Assembly (NCBI RefSeq): GCF_013337285.1
Contig: NZ_SUPW01000004.1
Location: 248,001 to 312,000, forward strand
Length of the DNA stretch: 64,000 bases
Origin: Agrobacterium tumefaciens
GTDB lineage: Bacteria > Pseudomonadota > Alphaproteobacteria > Rhizobiales > Rhizobiaceae
Direction: 5' to 3'
Notes under the pieces: generated by a model
Database searches by the model: none
Told to the model about the DNA's origin: nothing
Seen by the model: only the letters and a program-made list of their open reading frames with translations
Shown here: positions 26,120 to 37,047 of the stretch, piece by piece
Numbering within the stretch: position 1 is the stretch's first letter
Layout: each line of letters starts with the position of its first letter
Translations under genes and position numbers: made by a program

Positions 26120-28834
26120 TTGACGGACGTTCTGACAACCGCTTCCCTGATAACGGAGGAGAGCCGCGCTTCGGCCACTCCGATGATGGAGCAATATATC
26201 GAGATCAAGGCGAACAATCCCGGTTCGCTGCTGTTCTACCGCATGGGCGATTTCTACGAATTGTTCTTTGACGATGCGGTCGAAGCCTCCCGGTCGCTCG
26301 GCATCACGCTGACGAAACGTGGCCAGCATATGGGGCACGATATTCCCATGTGCGGCGTTCCCGTGCATGCGGCGGACGATTATCTCCAGAAGCTCATCCT
26401 GCGCGGTTATCGCGTCGCCGTCTGCGAACAGGTGGAAGATCCCGCCGAGGCGAAGAAGCGCGGCTCGAAATCCGTGGTCAAGCGTGATGTGGTGCGGCTT
26501 GTCACGCCTGGCACACTGACCGAAGAAAAACTGTTGTCGCCGACGGAGTCCAACTATCTGATGGCGCTGGCCCGTATTCGCGGCAGTGCCGAGGCGCAGT
26601 TCGCGCTCGCCTGGATCGATATTTCCACCGGCGTCTTCCGTTTGGCGGAAACCACGCTGACGCGGCTTCTCGCCGATATCTGGCGTATCGACCCGCGCGA
26701 GCTGATCGTTGCCGACAGCCTGTTCCATGATGAGGAATTGCGGCCGGTTTTCGATGTTTTGGGTCGCGTGGCGGTGCCGCAACCTGCCATCCTGTTCGAC
26801 AGCGCCACGGCGGAAGGGCGTATCGCCCGTTATTTCAATGTCGCGACGCTGGATGGTTTCGGCAGTTTTTCTCGCATTGAAATGGCTGCCGCTGCCGCTG
26901 CCGTCGCTTATGTCGAAAAGACCCAGATTGCCGAGCGCCCGCCGCTCGGCGCGCCGGAGCGCGAAAGTGCTGCCTCCACCCTTTTCATCGATCCCGCCAC
27001 CCGCGCCAATCTGGAACTGGTGAAGACGCTATCCGGCGACAGGGATGGCTCGCTGCTGCATGCCCTGAACCGCACGGTCACGGGTGGCGGCGCAAGGATG
27101 CTGGCCGAGCGCCTGATGTCGCCGCTTACCGACCCGGAAAAGATAAACGCCCGCCTCGATGCTGTGGGCTATCTCATCGACGATGTCTCGCTCTCCGACG
27201 GGCTGCGCGATGCCTTGAAACATGTTGCTGATATGCCGCGTGCGCTTTCACGTCTGGCTCTGGAGCGCGGTGGCCCGCGTGATCTCGGCGCCATCAGGCA
27301 GGGACTGGTTTCCGCTGAAAAAATCGCGACTATTCTCGACGGTGGGTTGCTGCCAGATGAGTTGGCGACGGCTCTCAAGGATTTAAAAGCCTTGCCGGGC
27401 GGGCTGGAAGCAATGCTCGGCTCGATGCTGGCCGATGATCTACCGCTTCTGAAACGCGACGGCGGTTTCCTGCGTGACGGCGCCAATCCGGAACTTGACG
27501 AGGTTCGGGCGCTACGCGATCAGTCCCGCCGGGTGATCGCCGGTCTGCAACTGAAATATGCCGATGAGACCTGCATCAAGTCGCTGAAGATCAAGCACAA
27601 TAACGTTCTCGGTTATTTCATCGAGGTCACGGCCGGCAATGCCGATGTCATGATGGCGACGGATGAGGCCAAGGCGCGCTTCATCCATCGCCAGACGATG
27701 GCCGGCGCCATGCGCTTCACCACCACCGAGCTTGCCGATCTGGAAAGTCGCATCGCCAATGCTGCAGCGCAGGCTCTGACAATGGAGCTGGAAGCCTTCG
27801 CCCGCATGGTTGAGGCTGTGGTGCAGCAGGCGGAAGCAATCAAGGCCGGTGCTTCAGCACTCGCCGTCATCGACGTCGCCTCAAGCCTTGCCTATCTGGC
27901 GACCGAACAGGCCTATTGCCGCCCGATTGTCGATGCCTCCATGACCTTCGCGATCAAAGGCGGGCGTCATCCGGTCGTAGAACAGGCGCTGCGGCGGCAA
28001 TCGGCCGGACCCTTCATCGCCAATAATTGTGATCTGTCGGCGGTCAACGGCGGCAAGAACGGCGCAATCTGGTTGCTGACAGGCCCGAACATGGGCGGTA
28101 AATCGACCTTCCTGCGCCAGAATGCGCTGATCGCCATCCTTGCGCAGATCGGCTCCTTCGTCCCGGCGGAGGCAGCCCATATCGGCGTCGTCGACCGGCT
28201 GTTTTCCCGCGTCGGCGCGTCCGACGACCTGGCGCGCGGCCGCTCGACCTTCATGGTGGAGATGGTGGAAACCGCTGCCATCCTCAATCAGGCGACGGAC
28301 CGTTCGTTGGTCATTCTGGACGAGATCGGCCGTGGCACGGCAACCTTCGACGGGCTTTCGATCGCCTGGGCGGCAGTCGAACATCTGCATGAGGTTAATC
28401 GTTGCCGTGGCCTCTTCGCCACCCATTTTCATGAGTTGACCGTTTTGTCGGAAAAACTTGGCCGCCTCTCCAATGCCACGATGCGGGTGAAAGAGTGGGA
28501 AGGCGACGTCATCTTCCTGCACGAAGTCGGGCCGGGTGCCGCAGATCGTTCCTACGGTATTCAGGTCGCACGGCTTGCCGGGCTTCCGGCATCGGTTGTG
28601 GAGCGCGCCCGCGAGGTGCTGACGAAACTGGAAGATGCCGACCGCAAAAACCCGGCGAGCCAGCTGATCGACGATCTGCCGCTGTTCCAGATCGCCGTGC
28701 GCCGCGAGGAGACCCGCAAGACCGGGCCATCGAAGGTGGAGGACGCTCTGAAGGGGATTAACCCTGACGAAATGACACCGCGTGAGGCATTGGACGCGCT
28801 CTATGCGCTAAAGAAAGAACTTGGCAAGGCTTGA
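26120..28834 (+). CDS. mutS: MutS: DNA mismatch repair protein
   Basis: A 904-residue mismatch-binding ATPase. The N-terminal domain has the Phe-x-Glu mismatch-reading motif in [11 protein letters not shown]; the clamp and lever follow; the ATPase carries Walker [11 protein letters not shown], Walker [17 protein letters not shown] and THFHEL; the C-terminal end is the tetramer/MutL-contact helix. There is no ATG near the conserved start: I use TTG 26120 (MTDVLTT), with AGG close by. ATG 26183 (MMEQYIEIK) would trim 21 residues before the first conserved block and is the alternative. It precedes glnD by 146 bp, with a palindromic repeat in between. Confidence 0.97.
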   Translation: MTDVLTTASLITEESRASATPMMEQYIEIKANNPGSLLFYRMGDFYELFFDDAVEASRSLGITLTKRGQHMGHDIPMCGVPVHAADDYLQKLILRGYRVAVCEQVEDPAEAKKRGSKSVVKRDVVRLVTPGTLTEEKLLSPTESNYLMALARIRGSAEAQFALAWIDISTGVFRLAETTLTRLLADIWRIDPRELIVADSLFHDEELRPVFDVLGRVAVPQPAILFDSATAEGRIARYFNVATLDGFGSFSRIEMAAAAAAVAYVEKTQIAERPPLGAPERESAASTLFIDPATRANLELVKTLSGDRDGSLLHALNRTVTGGGARMLAERLMSPLTDPEKINARLDAVGYLIDDVSLSDGLRDALKHVADMPRALSRLALERGGPRDLGAIRQGLVSAEKIATILDGGLLPDELATALKDLKALPGGLEAMLGSMLADDLPLLKRDGGFLRDGANPELDEVRALRDQSRRVIAGLQLKYADETCIKSLKIKHNNVLGYFIEVTAGNADVMMATDEAKARFIHRQTMAGAMRFTTTELADLESRIANAAAQALTMELEAFARMVEAVVQQAEAIKAGASALAVIDVASSLAYLATEQAYCRPIVDASMTFAIKGGRHPVVEQALRRQSAGPFIANNCDLSAVNGGKNGAIWLLTGPNMGGKSTFLRQNALIAILAQIGSFVPAEAAHIGVVDRLFSRVGASDDLARGRSTFMVEMVETAAILNQATDRSLVILDEIGRGTATFDGLSIAWAAVEHLHEVNRCRGLFATHFHELTVLSEKLGRLSNATMRVKEWEGDVIFLHEVGPGAADRSYGIQVARLAGLPASVVERAREVLTKLEDADRKNPASQLIDDLPLFQIAVRREETRKTGPSKVEDALKGINPDEMTPREALDALYALKKELGKA

Positions 28835-28842
28835 ACTTTTTT

Positions 28843-28889
28843 GCGCATCGAATTTTCCGAAAACCGCTGACACTTTTCGGTTCGATGCG
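28843..28889 (-). repeat. Intergenic nested palindrome, copy E (reverse orientation)
   Basis: The outer arms CGCATCGAA/TTCGATGCG and inner arms CCGAAAA/TTTTCGG are perfect, and the loop reads as the reverse complement of the loop in copy A. It begins 8 bp after the mutS stop. Confidence 0.85.
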
Positions 28890-28980
28890 GAGACTGCCTG
28901 TCCATCGCCTTTAAAACTCGCTATAGGACACTCCCATCGCAAGCGGTGGGATTTCCCACAGGACATGGATACCGGCATAG

Positions 28981-31809
28981 ATGGCCATCAAGGACCTGGA
29001 TTTTTCCGAAATTCTCGATGTCTCGGCGCTGAAGCGCGACTGTGACATCATCTTTAAGGAAGATGGCAAGCGCATCGCCGATATCAGGTCCGACCTGCTG
29101 CCACTGTTTCGCAAGGCCAGCACGGAAGGCCGGGAAAAGGTCCGCGAACTGCTGAAGACCGATGGCAGCGGCATTGATTGCGCCCGCCGCATTTCCTGGC
29201 TTCAGGATCGGCTGATCGAGACGCTTTATGATCTTGCCTGCCAATATGCCTATCCGAAGGATGCCCCGCAGATCGCGGTGGCGGCAGTCGGCGGTTACGG
29301 TCGCGGCACGCTGGCGCCGGGATCGGATATCGACCTTCTGTTCCTGCTGCCGGCCAAGAATACGCCTGACATGCACAAGGCCGTGGAGTTCGTGCTTTAT
29401 CTGCTCTGGGATCTCGGCTTCAAGGTGGGCCATGCTACCCGCACAGTGGATGAGTGCATTCGCCTCTCCAAATCCGATATGACCATCCGAACCGCCATTC
29501 TGGAAGTGCGGGCGATCTGCGGCAAAAAATCCCTGACCGACGATCTGGAAAAACGTTTCGAGGCGGAAGTCGTCACCGGCACCGGCCCGGAATTCATCGC
29601 CGCCAAGCTCGCCGAGCGTGACCAGCGCCATCGCAAGGCGGGCGATACGCGTTATCTGGTGGAGCCGAACGTCAAGGAAGGCAAGGGCGGCCTGCGCGAT
29701 CTGCACACGCTGTTCTGGATCGCCAAATATTATTACCACGTTCGCGATACCGCCGATCTCGTCAAGCTCGGTGTTCTGTCGAGGCGTGAACTCAGGCTGT
29801 TCGAAAAGGCCGATGATTTTCTCTGGGCCGTCCGTTGCCAGATGCATTTCATCACCAACAAGGCGGAAGAGCGCCTTTCCTTCGATATTCAGCGCGAGAT
29901 CGCCGATGCGCTGAACTATCAGCCGCGGCCCGGCCTTTCCGCCGTCGAGCGCTTCATGAAGCATTATTTCCTCGTGGCGAAGGACGTGGGTGACCTGACG
30001 CGCATCGTCTGCGCTGCGCTGGAAGACCGGCAGGCGAAGGACGTGCCGGGCCTCTCCGGCGTCCTCAGCCGATTCGCCCATCGTGTCCGCAAGATTCCCG
30101 GTTCGGTGGAATTCGTCGAGGACCGGGGGCGTATCGCACTAGCCAAGCCTGACGTCTTCAAGAACGACCCGGTTAATATGATCCGGCTTTTCCACATCGC
30201 CGATATCAACAATCTCGAACTGCATCCGGATGCTTTGCGCGTCGTCACGCGCTCACTGTCGCTCATTAATGATGCGCTTCGCGAAAACGAGGAGGCGAAC
30301 CGGCTGTTTCTGTCGATCCTCACCTCGCGACGCGATCCGGCGCTGACACTCAGGCGGATGAACGAGGCAGGCGTACTCGGCAAATTCATTCCCGAATTCG
30401 GCAAGATCGTCGCAATGATGCAGTTCAACATGTATCATCACTATACCGTGGACGAGCACCTGATCCGCTCCGTGGGTGTGCTGTCGGAGGTGGACAAGGG
30501 AACGGCTGTCGATGCCCATCCGCTGGCCAACCAGCTGATGCCGGGCGTTGAAGAGCGCGAGGCGCTGTATGTCGCCGTGCTGCTGCACGACGTGGCGAAG
30601 GGCCGGCAGGAGGATCACTCGATTGCCGGCGCGCGGGTGGCCCGCAAGCTCTGCCAGCGTTTCCGCCTGACGGGCAAGCAGACCGAAACCGTCGTCTGGC
30701 TCATCGAACAGCATCTCTTGATGTCCATGGTCGCCCAGACACGCGACCTGCATGACCGCAAGACCATCACCGATTTCGCCGACAAGGTGCAGTCCATGGA
30801 GCGGCTGAAGATGCTGCTCATCCTGACGGTTTGCGATATCCGAGCCGTCGGTCCGGGTGTGTGGAACGGCTGGAAGGGACAGTTGCTGCGCTCGCTTTAT
30901 TACGAGACGGAACTGCTGCTTTCCGGCGGCTTCTCGGAAGTCTCCCGCAAGGAACGTGCGCAGATCGCCCGGCAGGCGCTTTACGACGCCCTCGATGACT
31001 GGGGCCAGAAGGCGCGGCGCAAATATACCAAGCTGCATTACGAGCCTTATCTGCTGACGGTGGCGCTGGAAGACCAAGTGCGCCACACCCGCTTCATCCG
31101 TGAGGCCGACAAGCAGGAAAAGGCGCTGTCGACCATGGTGCGCACGCATTCCTTTCACGCGATTACGGAAATCACCGTGCTGGCGCCCGACCATCCGCGC
31201 CTGCTGTCGATCATCACCGGCGCCTGTGCGGCGGCCGGCGCCAACATCGCGGATGCGCAGATATTCACCACATCCGATGGGCGGGCGCTGGATACGATCC
31301 TCATCAACCGCGAATTCCCGATCGACGAGGATGAGACACGGCGCGGCAACAATGTCGGCAAGCTCATCGAAGAGGTTCTGTCGGGCCGCCAACGCCTGCC
31401 GGAAATGATCGCGACGCGCACCAAGAGCCGCAAGAAGAAAAGCGCCTTCATCATTCCGCCCTCGGTCATCATTTCCAACGGGCTGTCGAACAAGTTCACC
31501 GTTATCGAAGTCGAGTGCCTCGACCGGCCGGGCCTGCTGGCGGATATGACGGCTGTCATCGCCGATCTGTCGCTCGATATTCACTCCGCCCGTATCACCA
31601 CCTTCGGCGAAAAGGTCATCGACACCTTCTACGTGACTGATCTCTTCGGGCAGAAAGTGACGAACGATAATCGGCAGGCCAGCATCGCCACCCGCCTGAA
31701 GGCGGTGATGAGCGAGCAGGAAGACGAATTGCGCGACCGCATGCCGAACGGCATCATCGCCCATCCCGACGTGGCCGCACTGCCGGCCGCGCGCACGGCA
31801 AAGGCTTGA
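28981..31809 (+). CDS. glnD: GlnD: bifunctional PII uridylyltransferase / uridylyl-removing enzyme
   Basis: A 942-residue glutamine sensor that uridylylates PII proteins when glutamine is low and removes UMP when it is high. The nucleotidyltransferase motif [19 protein letters not shown] lies near residue 104, the HD hydrolase domain has HHYTVDEH and VLLHDVAKG (near 534), and two ACT domains sit at about 737-815 and 844-920 ([17 protein letters not shown] and [16 protein letters not shown]). Length and domain order are those of full GlnD. It is followed by murJ after only 7 bp, so the two are probably cotranscribed. Its output reaches NtrBC and sigma-54, whose gene is also in this window. Confidence 0.98.
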   Translation: MAIKDLDFSEILDVSALKRDCDIIFKEDGKRIADIRSDLLPLFRKASTEGREKVRELLKTDGSGIDCARRISWLQDRLIETLYDLACQYAYPKDAPQIAVAAVGGYGRGTLAPGSDIDLLFLLPAKNTPDMHKAVEFVLYLLWDLGFKVGHATRTVDECIRLSKSDMTIRTAILEVRAICGKKSLTDDLEKRFEAEVVTGTGPEFIAAKLAERDQRHRKAGDTRYLVEPNVKEGKGGLRDLHTLFWIAKYYYHVRDTADLVKLGVLSRRELRLFEKADDFLWAVRCQMHFITNKAEERLSFDIQREIADALNYQPRPGLSAVERFMKHYFLVAKDVGDLTRIVCAALEDRQAKDVPGLSGVLSRFAHRVRKIPGSVEFVEDRGRIALAKPDVFKNDPVNMIRLFHIADINNLELHPDALRVVTRSLSLINDALRENEEANRLFLSILTSRRDPALTLRRMNEAGVLGKFIPEFGKIVAMMQFNMYHHYTVDEHLIRSVGVLSEVDKGTAVDAHPLANQLMPGVEEREALYVAVLLHDVAKGRQEDHSIAGARVARKLCQRFRLTGKQTETVVWLIEQHLLMSMVAQTRDLHDRKTITDFADKVQSMERLKMLLILTVCDIRAVGPGVWNGWKGQLLRSLYYETELLLSGGFSEVSRKERAQIARQALYDALDDWGQKARRKYTKLHYEPYLLTVALEDQVRHTRFIREADKQEKALSTMVRTHSFHAITEITVLAPDHPRLLSIITGACAAAGANIADAQIFTTSDGRALDTILINREFPIDEDETRRGNNVGKLIEEVLSGRQRLPEMIATRTKSRKKKSAFIIPPSVIISNGLSNKFTVIEVECLDRPGLLADMTAVIADLSLDIHSARITTFGEKVIDTFYVTDLFGQKVTNDNRQASIATRLKAVMSEQEDELRDRMPNGIIAHPDVAALPAARTAKA

Positions 31810-31816
31810 AGCGCCC

Positions 31817-33406
31817 ATGAGTCTGATCGGCAAGTTCGCCACCGTCGGCACCGCCACGCTCGGCAGCCGCATCTTCGGCTTTCTTCGAGAAACCCTGATG
31901 GCGGCCGCCGTCGGCACCGGCCCGGTGGCCGATGCCTTCAACGCCGCTTTCCGTTTTCCGAACACCTTCCGGCGACTTTTTGCCGAAGGCGCGTTCAACT
32001 CGGCTTTCGTGCCGCTCTTCGCCAAGGAAATCGAGGCGAACGGCATGGAGGGCGCAAGGCGCTTTTCCGAGGAAGTTTTCGGCGTCCTGTTCACCGTGCT
32101 TCTCGCCCTGACAATTCTGATGGAATTGTCGATGCCGTTCATCGTGCGCACCATTATTGCGCCGGGCTTCCTCGAAGATCCGGTGAAGTTCGATAACACG
32201 GTGCATCTTGCCACCATCATGTTCCCCTACCTCGCCTGCATGTCTCTGGCGGCGATGATGGGCGGCATGTTGAACTCGCTACACCGTTATTTCGCAGCGG
32301 CAATCGCTCCTGTTTTCCTCAACATCATCCTCATCGGTGTGCTCGCCTGGGCATGGTGGAAGAATTACGATCCGCTTCAGGTGGGTTATGCCCTTTCCTG
32401 GGGGGTGATGGTGGCGGGTCTGGTGCAGCTTGCCATCGTCTGGATCGCCGTGCGCAATGCCGGCATGCGCATTGGCTTCCGCAGGCCGCGGCTGACGAAG
32501 AATGTGCAGCGGCTTCTGGTCCTCGCACTGCCGGCGGCAATAACCGGCGGCATCACCCAGATAAACCTGCTGATCAACACCAATATCGCCTCCGCCGGCG
32601 AAGGGGTGATCTCCTCGCTCGCCTATGCGGACCGGATTTACCAGCTGCCGCTCGGGGTCGTCGGCATCGCTGTCGCCACAGTGCTTCTGCCGGAGCTGGC
32701 GCGCGCCTTGCGCGGTGGCCATATGGTGGAAGCCGGAAGCCTGCAGAACCGTTCGGTCGAATTCGTCTTGTTCCTGACCTTGCCTGCTGCAGCCGCCCTT
32801 TTGGTAATGGCGGAACCGATTGTCCGTTTCCTCTACGAGCGCGGCAATTTCTCGCCTTCGGCCACCATCACGGTTGCGCAAATCCTCGGCATATATGGGC
32901 TTGGCCTGCCGGCTTTCGTGCTGATAAAGGCCTTCATTCCAGGCTTCTTCGCCCGTGAAGACACCCGCACACCGATGATTTTCGCGGCAATTTCCGTGGT
33001 GGTAAATGTCACCCTGGCGCTGACGCTGTTTCCGCGTCTCGGCGGCCCGGGCATCGCCATTGCTGAAATCACCGCCGGCTGGGTCAATGCCGCCTTGCTC
33101 TTCGCCATGCTGTTGTGGCGCGGCCATTGGCAGGTGGATATTCCGCTGCTTACCCGTATTCCGCGATTGTTGCTGGCGGCGGCGTTGATGGCCGGCTTCG
33201 TCCACTATGCGCTGACCTGGCTGAGTTTCGAGCTGTCTTCGGCCTCGTCGATTTTCGTTCGGGCCGGCACCATCATGGCCCTCGTTTTCGCGGCCATGCT
33301 GGTTTATTTTGTGCTGGCCTTCGTGTCGGGCGGTGCCGATATCGGCATGGTCAAGCGCGCCATTCGCAAGCGCGGCAAAAAGAACGTCGAGACGGAGGCA
33401 GGCTGA
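31817..33406 (+). CDS. murJ: MurJ (MviN): lipid II flippase
   Basis: A 529-residue polytopic membrane protein with about 14 hydrophobic helices. The N-terminal family signature is strong: TVGTATLGSRIFGFLRETLMA and DAFNAAFRFPNTFRRLFAEGAFNSAFVP. MurJ moves lipid II across the inner membrane for peptidoglycan synthesis. It lies directly after glnD (7-bp gap) and overlaps the next gene (TGATG). The C-terminus is a short basic cytoplasmic tail (KRAIRKRGKKN). Confidence 0.97.
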   Translation: MSLIGKFATVGTATLGSRIFGFLRETLMAAAVGTGPVADAFNAAFRFPNTFRRLFAEGAFNSAFVPLFAKEIEANGMEGARRFSEEVFGVLFTVLLALTILMELSMPFIVRTIIAPGFLEDPVKFDNTVHLATIMFPYLACMSLAAMMGGMLNSLHRYFAAAIAPVFLNIILIGVLAWAWWKNYDPLQVGYALSWGVMVAGLVQLAIVWIAVRNAGMRIGFRRPRLTKNVQRLLVLALPAAITGGITQINLLINTNIASAGEGVISSLAYADRIYQLPLGVVGIAVATVLLPELARALRGGHMVEAGSLQNRSVEFVLFLTLPAAAALLVMAEPIVRFLYERGNFSPSATITVAQILGIYGLGLPAFVLIKAFIPGFFAREDTRTPMIFAAISVVVNVTLALTLFPRLGGPGIAIAEITAGWVNAALLFAMLLWRGHWQVDIPLLTRIPRLLLAAALMAGFVHYALTWLSFELSSASSIFVRAGTIMALVFAAMLVYFVLAFVSGGADIGMVKRAIRKRGKKNVETEAG

Positions 33407-33810
33407 TGTCATTTGCTGAAAACCGCCGCATCGCGCTCGTCACCCTCGTGGTCGATGACTACGATCGGGCAAAGGCGTTTTATTGCGAGGTTCTGGGGTT
33501 CGAATGCGTCTCCGATCAGCCGCTTGGCGATGGCAAAAGGTGGCTGGTGGTGAAACCTCAAGGCACCGATGGCTGCGCCCTGCTGCTTGCCGAAGCGGAT
33601 GGCGAGCCGCAGCGTCTTGCCATCGGCAACCAGACCGGCGGACGTGTCGGATTTTTCCTGAATACTGACAATTTCCAAAGCGACTATGAGACCATGCTGG
33701 CGCGCGGCGTGCGCTTTCTCGAAGAACCGCGCCATGAGGTTTACGGCTCCGTCGCGGTCTTTGCCGACCCTTACGGAAATCGCTGGGACCTTCTTCAGCC
33801 GCGCGGCTGA
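33406..33810 (+). CDS. VOC-family (glyoxalase/dioxygenase fold) protein
   Basis: A 134-residue single-domain VOC protein. The two beta-alpha-beta-beta-beta halves are visible: LVTLVVDDYDRAKAFYCEVLGFE at the start and VAVFADPYGNRWDLLQP at the end, the latter resembling the metal-binding Glu/Asp-rich end of glyoxalase-like proteins. The substrate cannot be told from sequence. The start ATG at 33406 overlaps the murJ stop (TGATG), which points to translational coupling with murJ, although no shared function is known. Confidence 0.82.
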   Translation: MSFAENRRIALVTLVVDDYDRAKAFYCEVLGFECVSDQPLGDGKRWLVVKPQGTDGCALLLAEADGEPQRLAIGNQTGGRVGFFLNTDNFQSDYETMLARGVRFLEEPRHEVYGSVAVFADPYGNRWDLLQPRG

Positions 33811-33911
33811 CATGCCCTGAAACTGCTTGATTGCGAGGGGCTGCGGGTGCATAAGCGCGTGCAATTCAAATCACGGGGCGAGGCCCTCCACAAGCCTTTT
33901 CGAGGACGACA

Positions 33912-34976
33912 ATGAACGAATTCAAGCCGCTGGTTTTCTCGGGCGTCCAGCCGACCGGCAATCTGCATCTCGGCAATTATCTCGGCGCTATCCGCAAGTT
34001 CGTGGCTTTGCAGGAAGATAACGACTGCATCTATTGCGTCGTCGATATGCATGCCATCACCGCCCAGCTCGTTCATTCCGACCTGAAGGCGCAGACCCGT
34101 TCGATTGCGGCCGCTTTTATCGCTGCGGGCATCGACCCGGTGAAGCATATCGTCTTCAACCAGTCGGCCGTGCCGCAGCATGCGGAACTGGCATGGGTGT
34201 TCAACTGCGTGGCGCGTATCGGCTGGATGGAGCGCATGACGCAGTTCAAGGACAAGTCCGGCAAGAATGCCGAACAGGTCTCGCTCGGTCTGCTCGCCTA
34301 TCCGAGCCTGATGGCCGCCGATATTCTCGTCTATCGCGCCACCCACGTTCCTGTCGGTGACGACCAGAAGCAGCATCTGGAACTGGCCCGCGATATCGCC
34401 CAGAAATTCAACATCGATTTCAGCGATCATATCCGCAACGCCGGTCTCGGCCTCGATATCAAGGTGGGCGACGAGCCGGTACATGCCTATTTCCCGATGG
34501 TGGAGCCGCTGATCGGTGGCCCCGCGCCGCGTGTCATGTCTCTGAAGGACGGCACCAAGAAGATGTCGAAGTCCGACCCGTCCGATCTGTCGCGCATCAA
34601 CCTGATGGACGACATCGACGCGATTTCGAAGAAGATCAAGAAGGCGAAGACCGATCCCGACGCGCTTCCGAGCGAAGTGGAAGGCCTGAAGGGCCGCCCC
34701 GAGGCGGAAAACCTTGTCGGTATCTATGCCGCTCTCTCCGACAAGACGAAGGCGGATGTTCTTGCCGAATTCGGCGGACAGCAGTTCTCGGCCTTCAAGC
34801 CGGCACTCGTGGAGCTTGCGGTCAATGTGCTCGCTCCGGTCAACAACGAGATGCGCCGCCTTCTCGATGACCCGACCCATATCGACGCCATCCTCAAACA
34901 GGGCGGTGAGCGGGCGCGTACTATTGCTGAAAAGACGATGAACGAGGTGCGCGACATCATCGGCTTCCTGCGCTGA
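33912..34976 (+). CDS. trpS: TrpS: tryptophanyl-tRNA synthetase
   Basis: A 354-residue class Ic aminoacyl-tRNA synthetase charging tRNA-Trp. The HIGH-type motif is [11 protein letters not shown] (about residues 17-27) and the KMSKS loop is KKMSKSDPS (about 216-224); the DMHAIT and [15 protein letters not shown] segments are family-specific. ATG 33912 has CGAGGACGACA upstream. It is followed by a hairpin terminator at 35037, so it appears monocistronic. Confidence 0.98.
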   Translation: MNEFKPLVFSGVQPTGNLHLGNYLGAIRKFVALQEDNDCIYCVVDMHAITAQLVHSDLKAQTRSIAAAFIAAGIDPVKHIVFNQSAVPQHAELAWVFNCVARIGWMERMTQFKDKSGKNAEQVSLGLLAYPSLMAADILVYRATHVPVGDDQKQHLELARDIAQKFNIDFSDHIRNAGLGLDIKVGDEPVHAYFPMVEPLIGGPAPRVMSLKDGTKKMSKSDPSDLSRINLMDDIDAISKKIKKAKTDPDALPSEVEGLKGRPEAENLVGIYAALSDKTKADVLAEFGGQQFSAFKPALVELAVNVLAPVNNEMRRLLDDPTHIDAILKQGGERARTIAEKTMNEVRDIIGFLR

Positions 34977-35036
34977 GAAGTCGCTGCCGCGATGATGCGG
35001 CGGGCGGTTTGCGCCTACCGTGATTTGATATAATCT

Positions 35037-35060
35037 CCGCCCGAACCGTCGGGCGGTTTC
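35037..35060 (+). terminator. Intrinsic terminator after trpS
   Basis: A perfect 8-bp stem CCGCCCGA/TCGGGCGG with an ACCG loop is followed by TTTC, 60 bp after the trpS stop. The T-run is short, so termination may be partial. Confidence 0.6.
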
Positions 35061-35091
35061 TCGGATCACGGCGGACCTAAGGGAGTGCGGA

Positions 35092-35583
35092 ATGGTTTCA
35101 AAACGGCTGTCGCGTCTGGAAGGGCATCGTCGCAAATTTCTCGCTGTTATCGATGACACACCGGAATGCGAAAGGGCCGTGCATTATGCCGGTCGTCGCG
35201 CCAAGAACTCCAATGGTGGGCTTGTGCTGCTCTACATGATCCCGGAAGGTGATTTCCAGCAATGGCTGGGCGTCGAACAGATCATGCGGGCGGAAGCCCG
35301 CGAGGAGGCGGAAGCCACGCTCGCGAAAATCGCCCAGAAGGTGCGGGAGACCATCGGCATCGAGCCTGAAGCGGTGATCCGCGAAGGCAGCGCCACCGAG
35401 CAGATCCACGGGCTGATCGAGGAAGACCGCGATATCGCCATTCTGATTTTGGCGGCGGGATCGACGAAAGAAGGACCGGGACCGCTCGTTTCTTCCATCG
35501 CCGGGCGAGGGGCAGCCTTCCCCATTCCCGTCACTGTCCTGCCGGATACGCTGACGGATGAGGAAATCGACGCGCTCTGCTGA
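35092..35583 (+). CDS. Universal stress protein (UspA family)
   Basis: A 163-residue Usp-domain protein of the Rossmann-like ATP-binding fold. The N-terminal strand is KFLAVIDDTPECERAVHYAGRRAK; the later VIREGSATEQIHGLIEE and LILAAGSTKEGPGPLVSSIAGR correspond to the nucleotide-contact region, in which Gly-x2-Gly-x9-Gly(S/T) is only approximate. The protein is cytoplasmic. A good ribosome site (TAAGGGAG) precedes ATG 35092. It is flanked by trpS and an nfuA-like gene and is probably transcribed alone. The client or stress is unknown. Confidence 0.85.
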   Translation: MVSKRLSRLEGHRRKFLAVIDDTPECERAVHYAGRRAKNSNGGLVLLYMIPEGDFQQWLGVEQIMRAEAREEAEATLAKIAQKVRETIGIEPEAVIREGSATEQIHGLIEEDRDIAILILAAGSTKEGPGPLVSSIAGRGAAFPIPVTVLPDTLTDEEIDALC

Positions 35584-35725
35584 TCCGGGTTTAGGGCAAG
35601 ATTTAGGGGCTGACGATTTCTTGAATGTAATTATCATGTCAGGGCTTGAAGTGAAGCTTCGCCGGGCGTATTTTGGAAGAATTCTAAATTACGGGGCGTG
35701 AACCGCGACCTCGAAGGAGACGATG

Positions 35726-36289
35726 ATGTTCATTCAGACGGAAGCCACGCCCAACCCCGCCACGCTGAAGTTTCTGCCCGGCAAGGTGGTGCTGGAAAGC
35801 GGGACAGCTGAGTTTCTCAATCCTTCGCAGGCGCAGGCTTCTCCGCTGGCGGAGCGTCTCTTTACGATTCCCGGCGTCACCGGCGTTTATTTCGGCTTCG
35901 ATTTCATAACCGTCACCAAGGACGATGCGGAATGGCAGCACCTGAAGCCTGCCATTCTGGGCTCGATCATGGAACATTTCATGTCCGGTCGCCCGATCAT
36001 GGGCACGGCAATCGCTGCCGAAGTATCGGACGAAGAGGACGAGTTTTTCGAAGAGGGTGACGAGACGATCGTCGCCACGATCAAGGAACTGCTGGAAACC
36101 CGCGTGCGCCCCGCGGTGGCGCAGGATGGCGGCGACATCACTTTCCGCGGTTTCCGCGATGGCACCGTGTTTCTGAACATGAAGGGTGCCTGCTCGGGTT
36201 GCCCGTCCTCCACCGCCACGCTGAAGCACGGCGTTCAGAACCTGCTTCGCCATTTCGTGCCGGAAGTGCGCGAAGTCGAAGCGGTATGA
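35726..36289 (+). CDS. NfuA-like Fe-S cluster carrier (NifU N-terminal and C-terminal domains)
   Basis: A 187-residue protein with an N-terminal Nfu_N domain (MFIQTEATPNPATLKFLPG, typical of the mitochondrial NFU1/alphaproteobacterial group) and a C-terminal NifU-like domain with the cluster-binding CSGCPSS (Cys near 155 and 158) after RPAVAQDGGDI. It carries [4Fe-4S] clusters to apo-enzymes; radical SAM enzymes such as MiaB and HemW encoded in this window are plausible clients. Two ATGs are adjacent; the second (35726) is at the better distance from AAGGAG. It is followed by tsaB after 21 bp. Confidence 0.92.
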   Translation: MFIQTEATPNPATLKFLPGKVVLESGTAEFLNPSQAQASPLAERLFTIPGVTGVYFGFDFITVTKDDAEWQHLKPAILGSIMEHFMSGRPIMGTAIAAEVSDEEDEFFEEGDETIVATIKELLETRVRPAVAQDGGDITFRGFRDGTVFLNMKGACSGCPSSTATLKHGVQNLLRHFVPEVREVEAV

Positions 36290-36310
36290 CATTGTAAGCC
36301 AGGCCACGAC

Positions 36311-36979
36311 ATGATTGTTCTCGCACTCGACACGTCAGGTGTGGATTGTTCCGCCTGCGTTTATGACGGCGCCGCCGACAGGGTGCTCGGCGAGGTGTGC
36401 GAAATGATCGGCAAGGGTCATGCCGAGAGGTTGATGGCCGTGATCGATCGCGCCCTGCAGCAGGCGCGACTTCCGCTGCAGAAGGTTGAGCGCATCGCCG
36501 TGACCATCGGTCCGGGGTCCTTCACTGGCATCCGCGTCGGTGTTGCCGCCGCGCGTGGCTTTGCCCTGTCGCTTGGCGTCGAGGCAGTCGGCGTCACCAC
36601 GCTTGAAACGCTCGCCCTGCATCATCTGCTGACAACTCCCGGCCGGCCCGTGGCCGTCGGGCTGGATGCCAAACGTGGCGAAGCCTATCTCCAGACTTTC
36701 GCGGCAGATGGATCGCCGCTGGCTGAGGCGACGCTTTTGTCTCTGGATGACGCCAGGGGTGTTCTCTCCGGTTTCGATGGTGCCGTGATTGGCTCGGCCG
36801 CACCGCTGTTTGCAGGAGAGGAAATCGGCTCCGGGCCGGACCATTTCCCGATTGCGTCTGTTGCGCGCTCTGCGGCGCGCAAGCCCGCGGGTCAGCCGAA
36901 ACCTGCACCACTTTATCTGCGCGGTCCGGATGCCCGGCCGCAAACCGGTTTTGCGCTGGCACGTCAGGACGTTGCCTGA
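36311..36979 (+). CDS. tsaB: TsaB: tRNA threonylcarbamoyladenosine biosynthesis protein
   Basis: A 222-residue actin-like ASKHA-fold protein. The N-terminal strand VLALDTSGVDCSACV, the GKGHAERLM segment and the hallmark TIGPGSFTGIRVGVAAARGFAL are clear. TsaB forms the scaffold with TsaD and TsaE for making t6A37 of ANN-reading tRNAs. It lies between the nfuA-like gene and rimI; tsaB-rimI pairing is widespread. MiaB, which modifies another position-37 base, is encoded 2 kb downstream. Confidence 0.95.
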   Translation: MIVLALDTSGVDCSACVYDGAADRVLGEVCEMIGKGHAERLMAVIDRALQQARLPLQKVERIAVTIGPGSFTGIRVGVAAARGFALSLGVEAVGVTTLETLALHHLLTTPGRPVAVGLDAKRGEAYLQTFAADGSPLAEATLLSLDDARGVLSGFDGAVIGSAAPLFAGEEIGSGPDHFPIASVARSAARKPAGQPKPAPLYLRGPDARPQTGFALARQDVA

Positions 36980-37047
36980 TAGGGCATTTGCCCATGCCCG
37001 TGACTGATTCCTGTAATGCCCGATTCTTGTGATGCCAGATTCCTATT

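Noticed and set aside
30253..32220. 655-codon open frame antisense to glnD/murJ
   Set aside because: Composition is rich in His/Arg/Gly without domain motifs, and both sense genes are clear.
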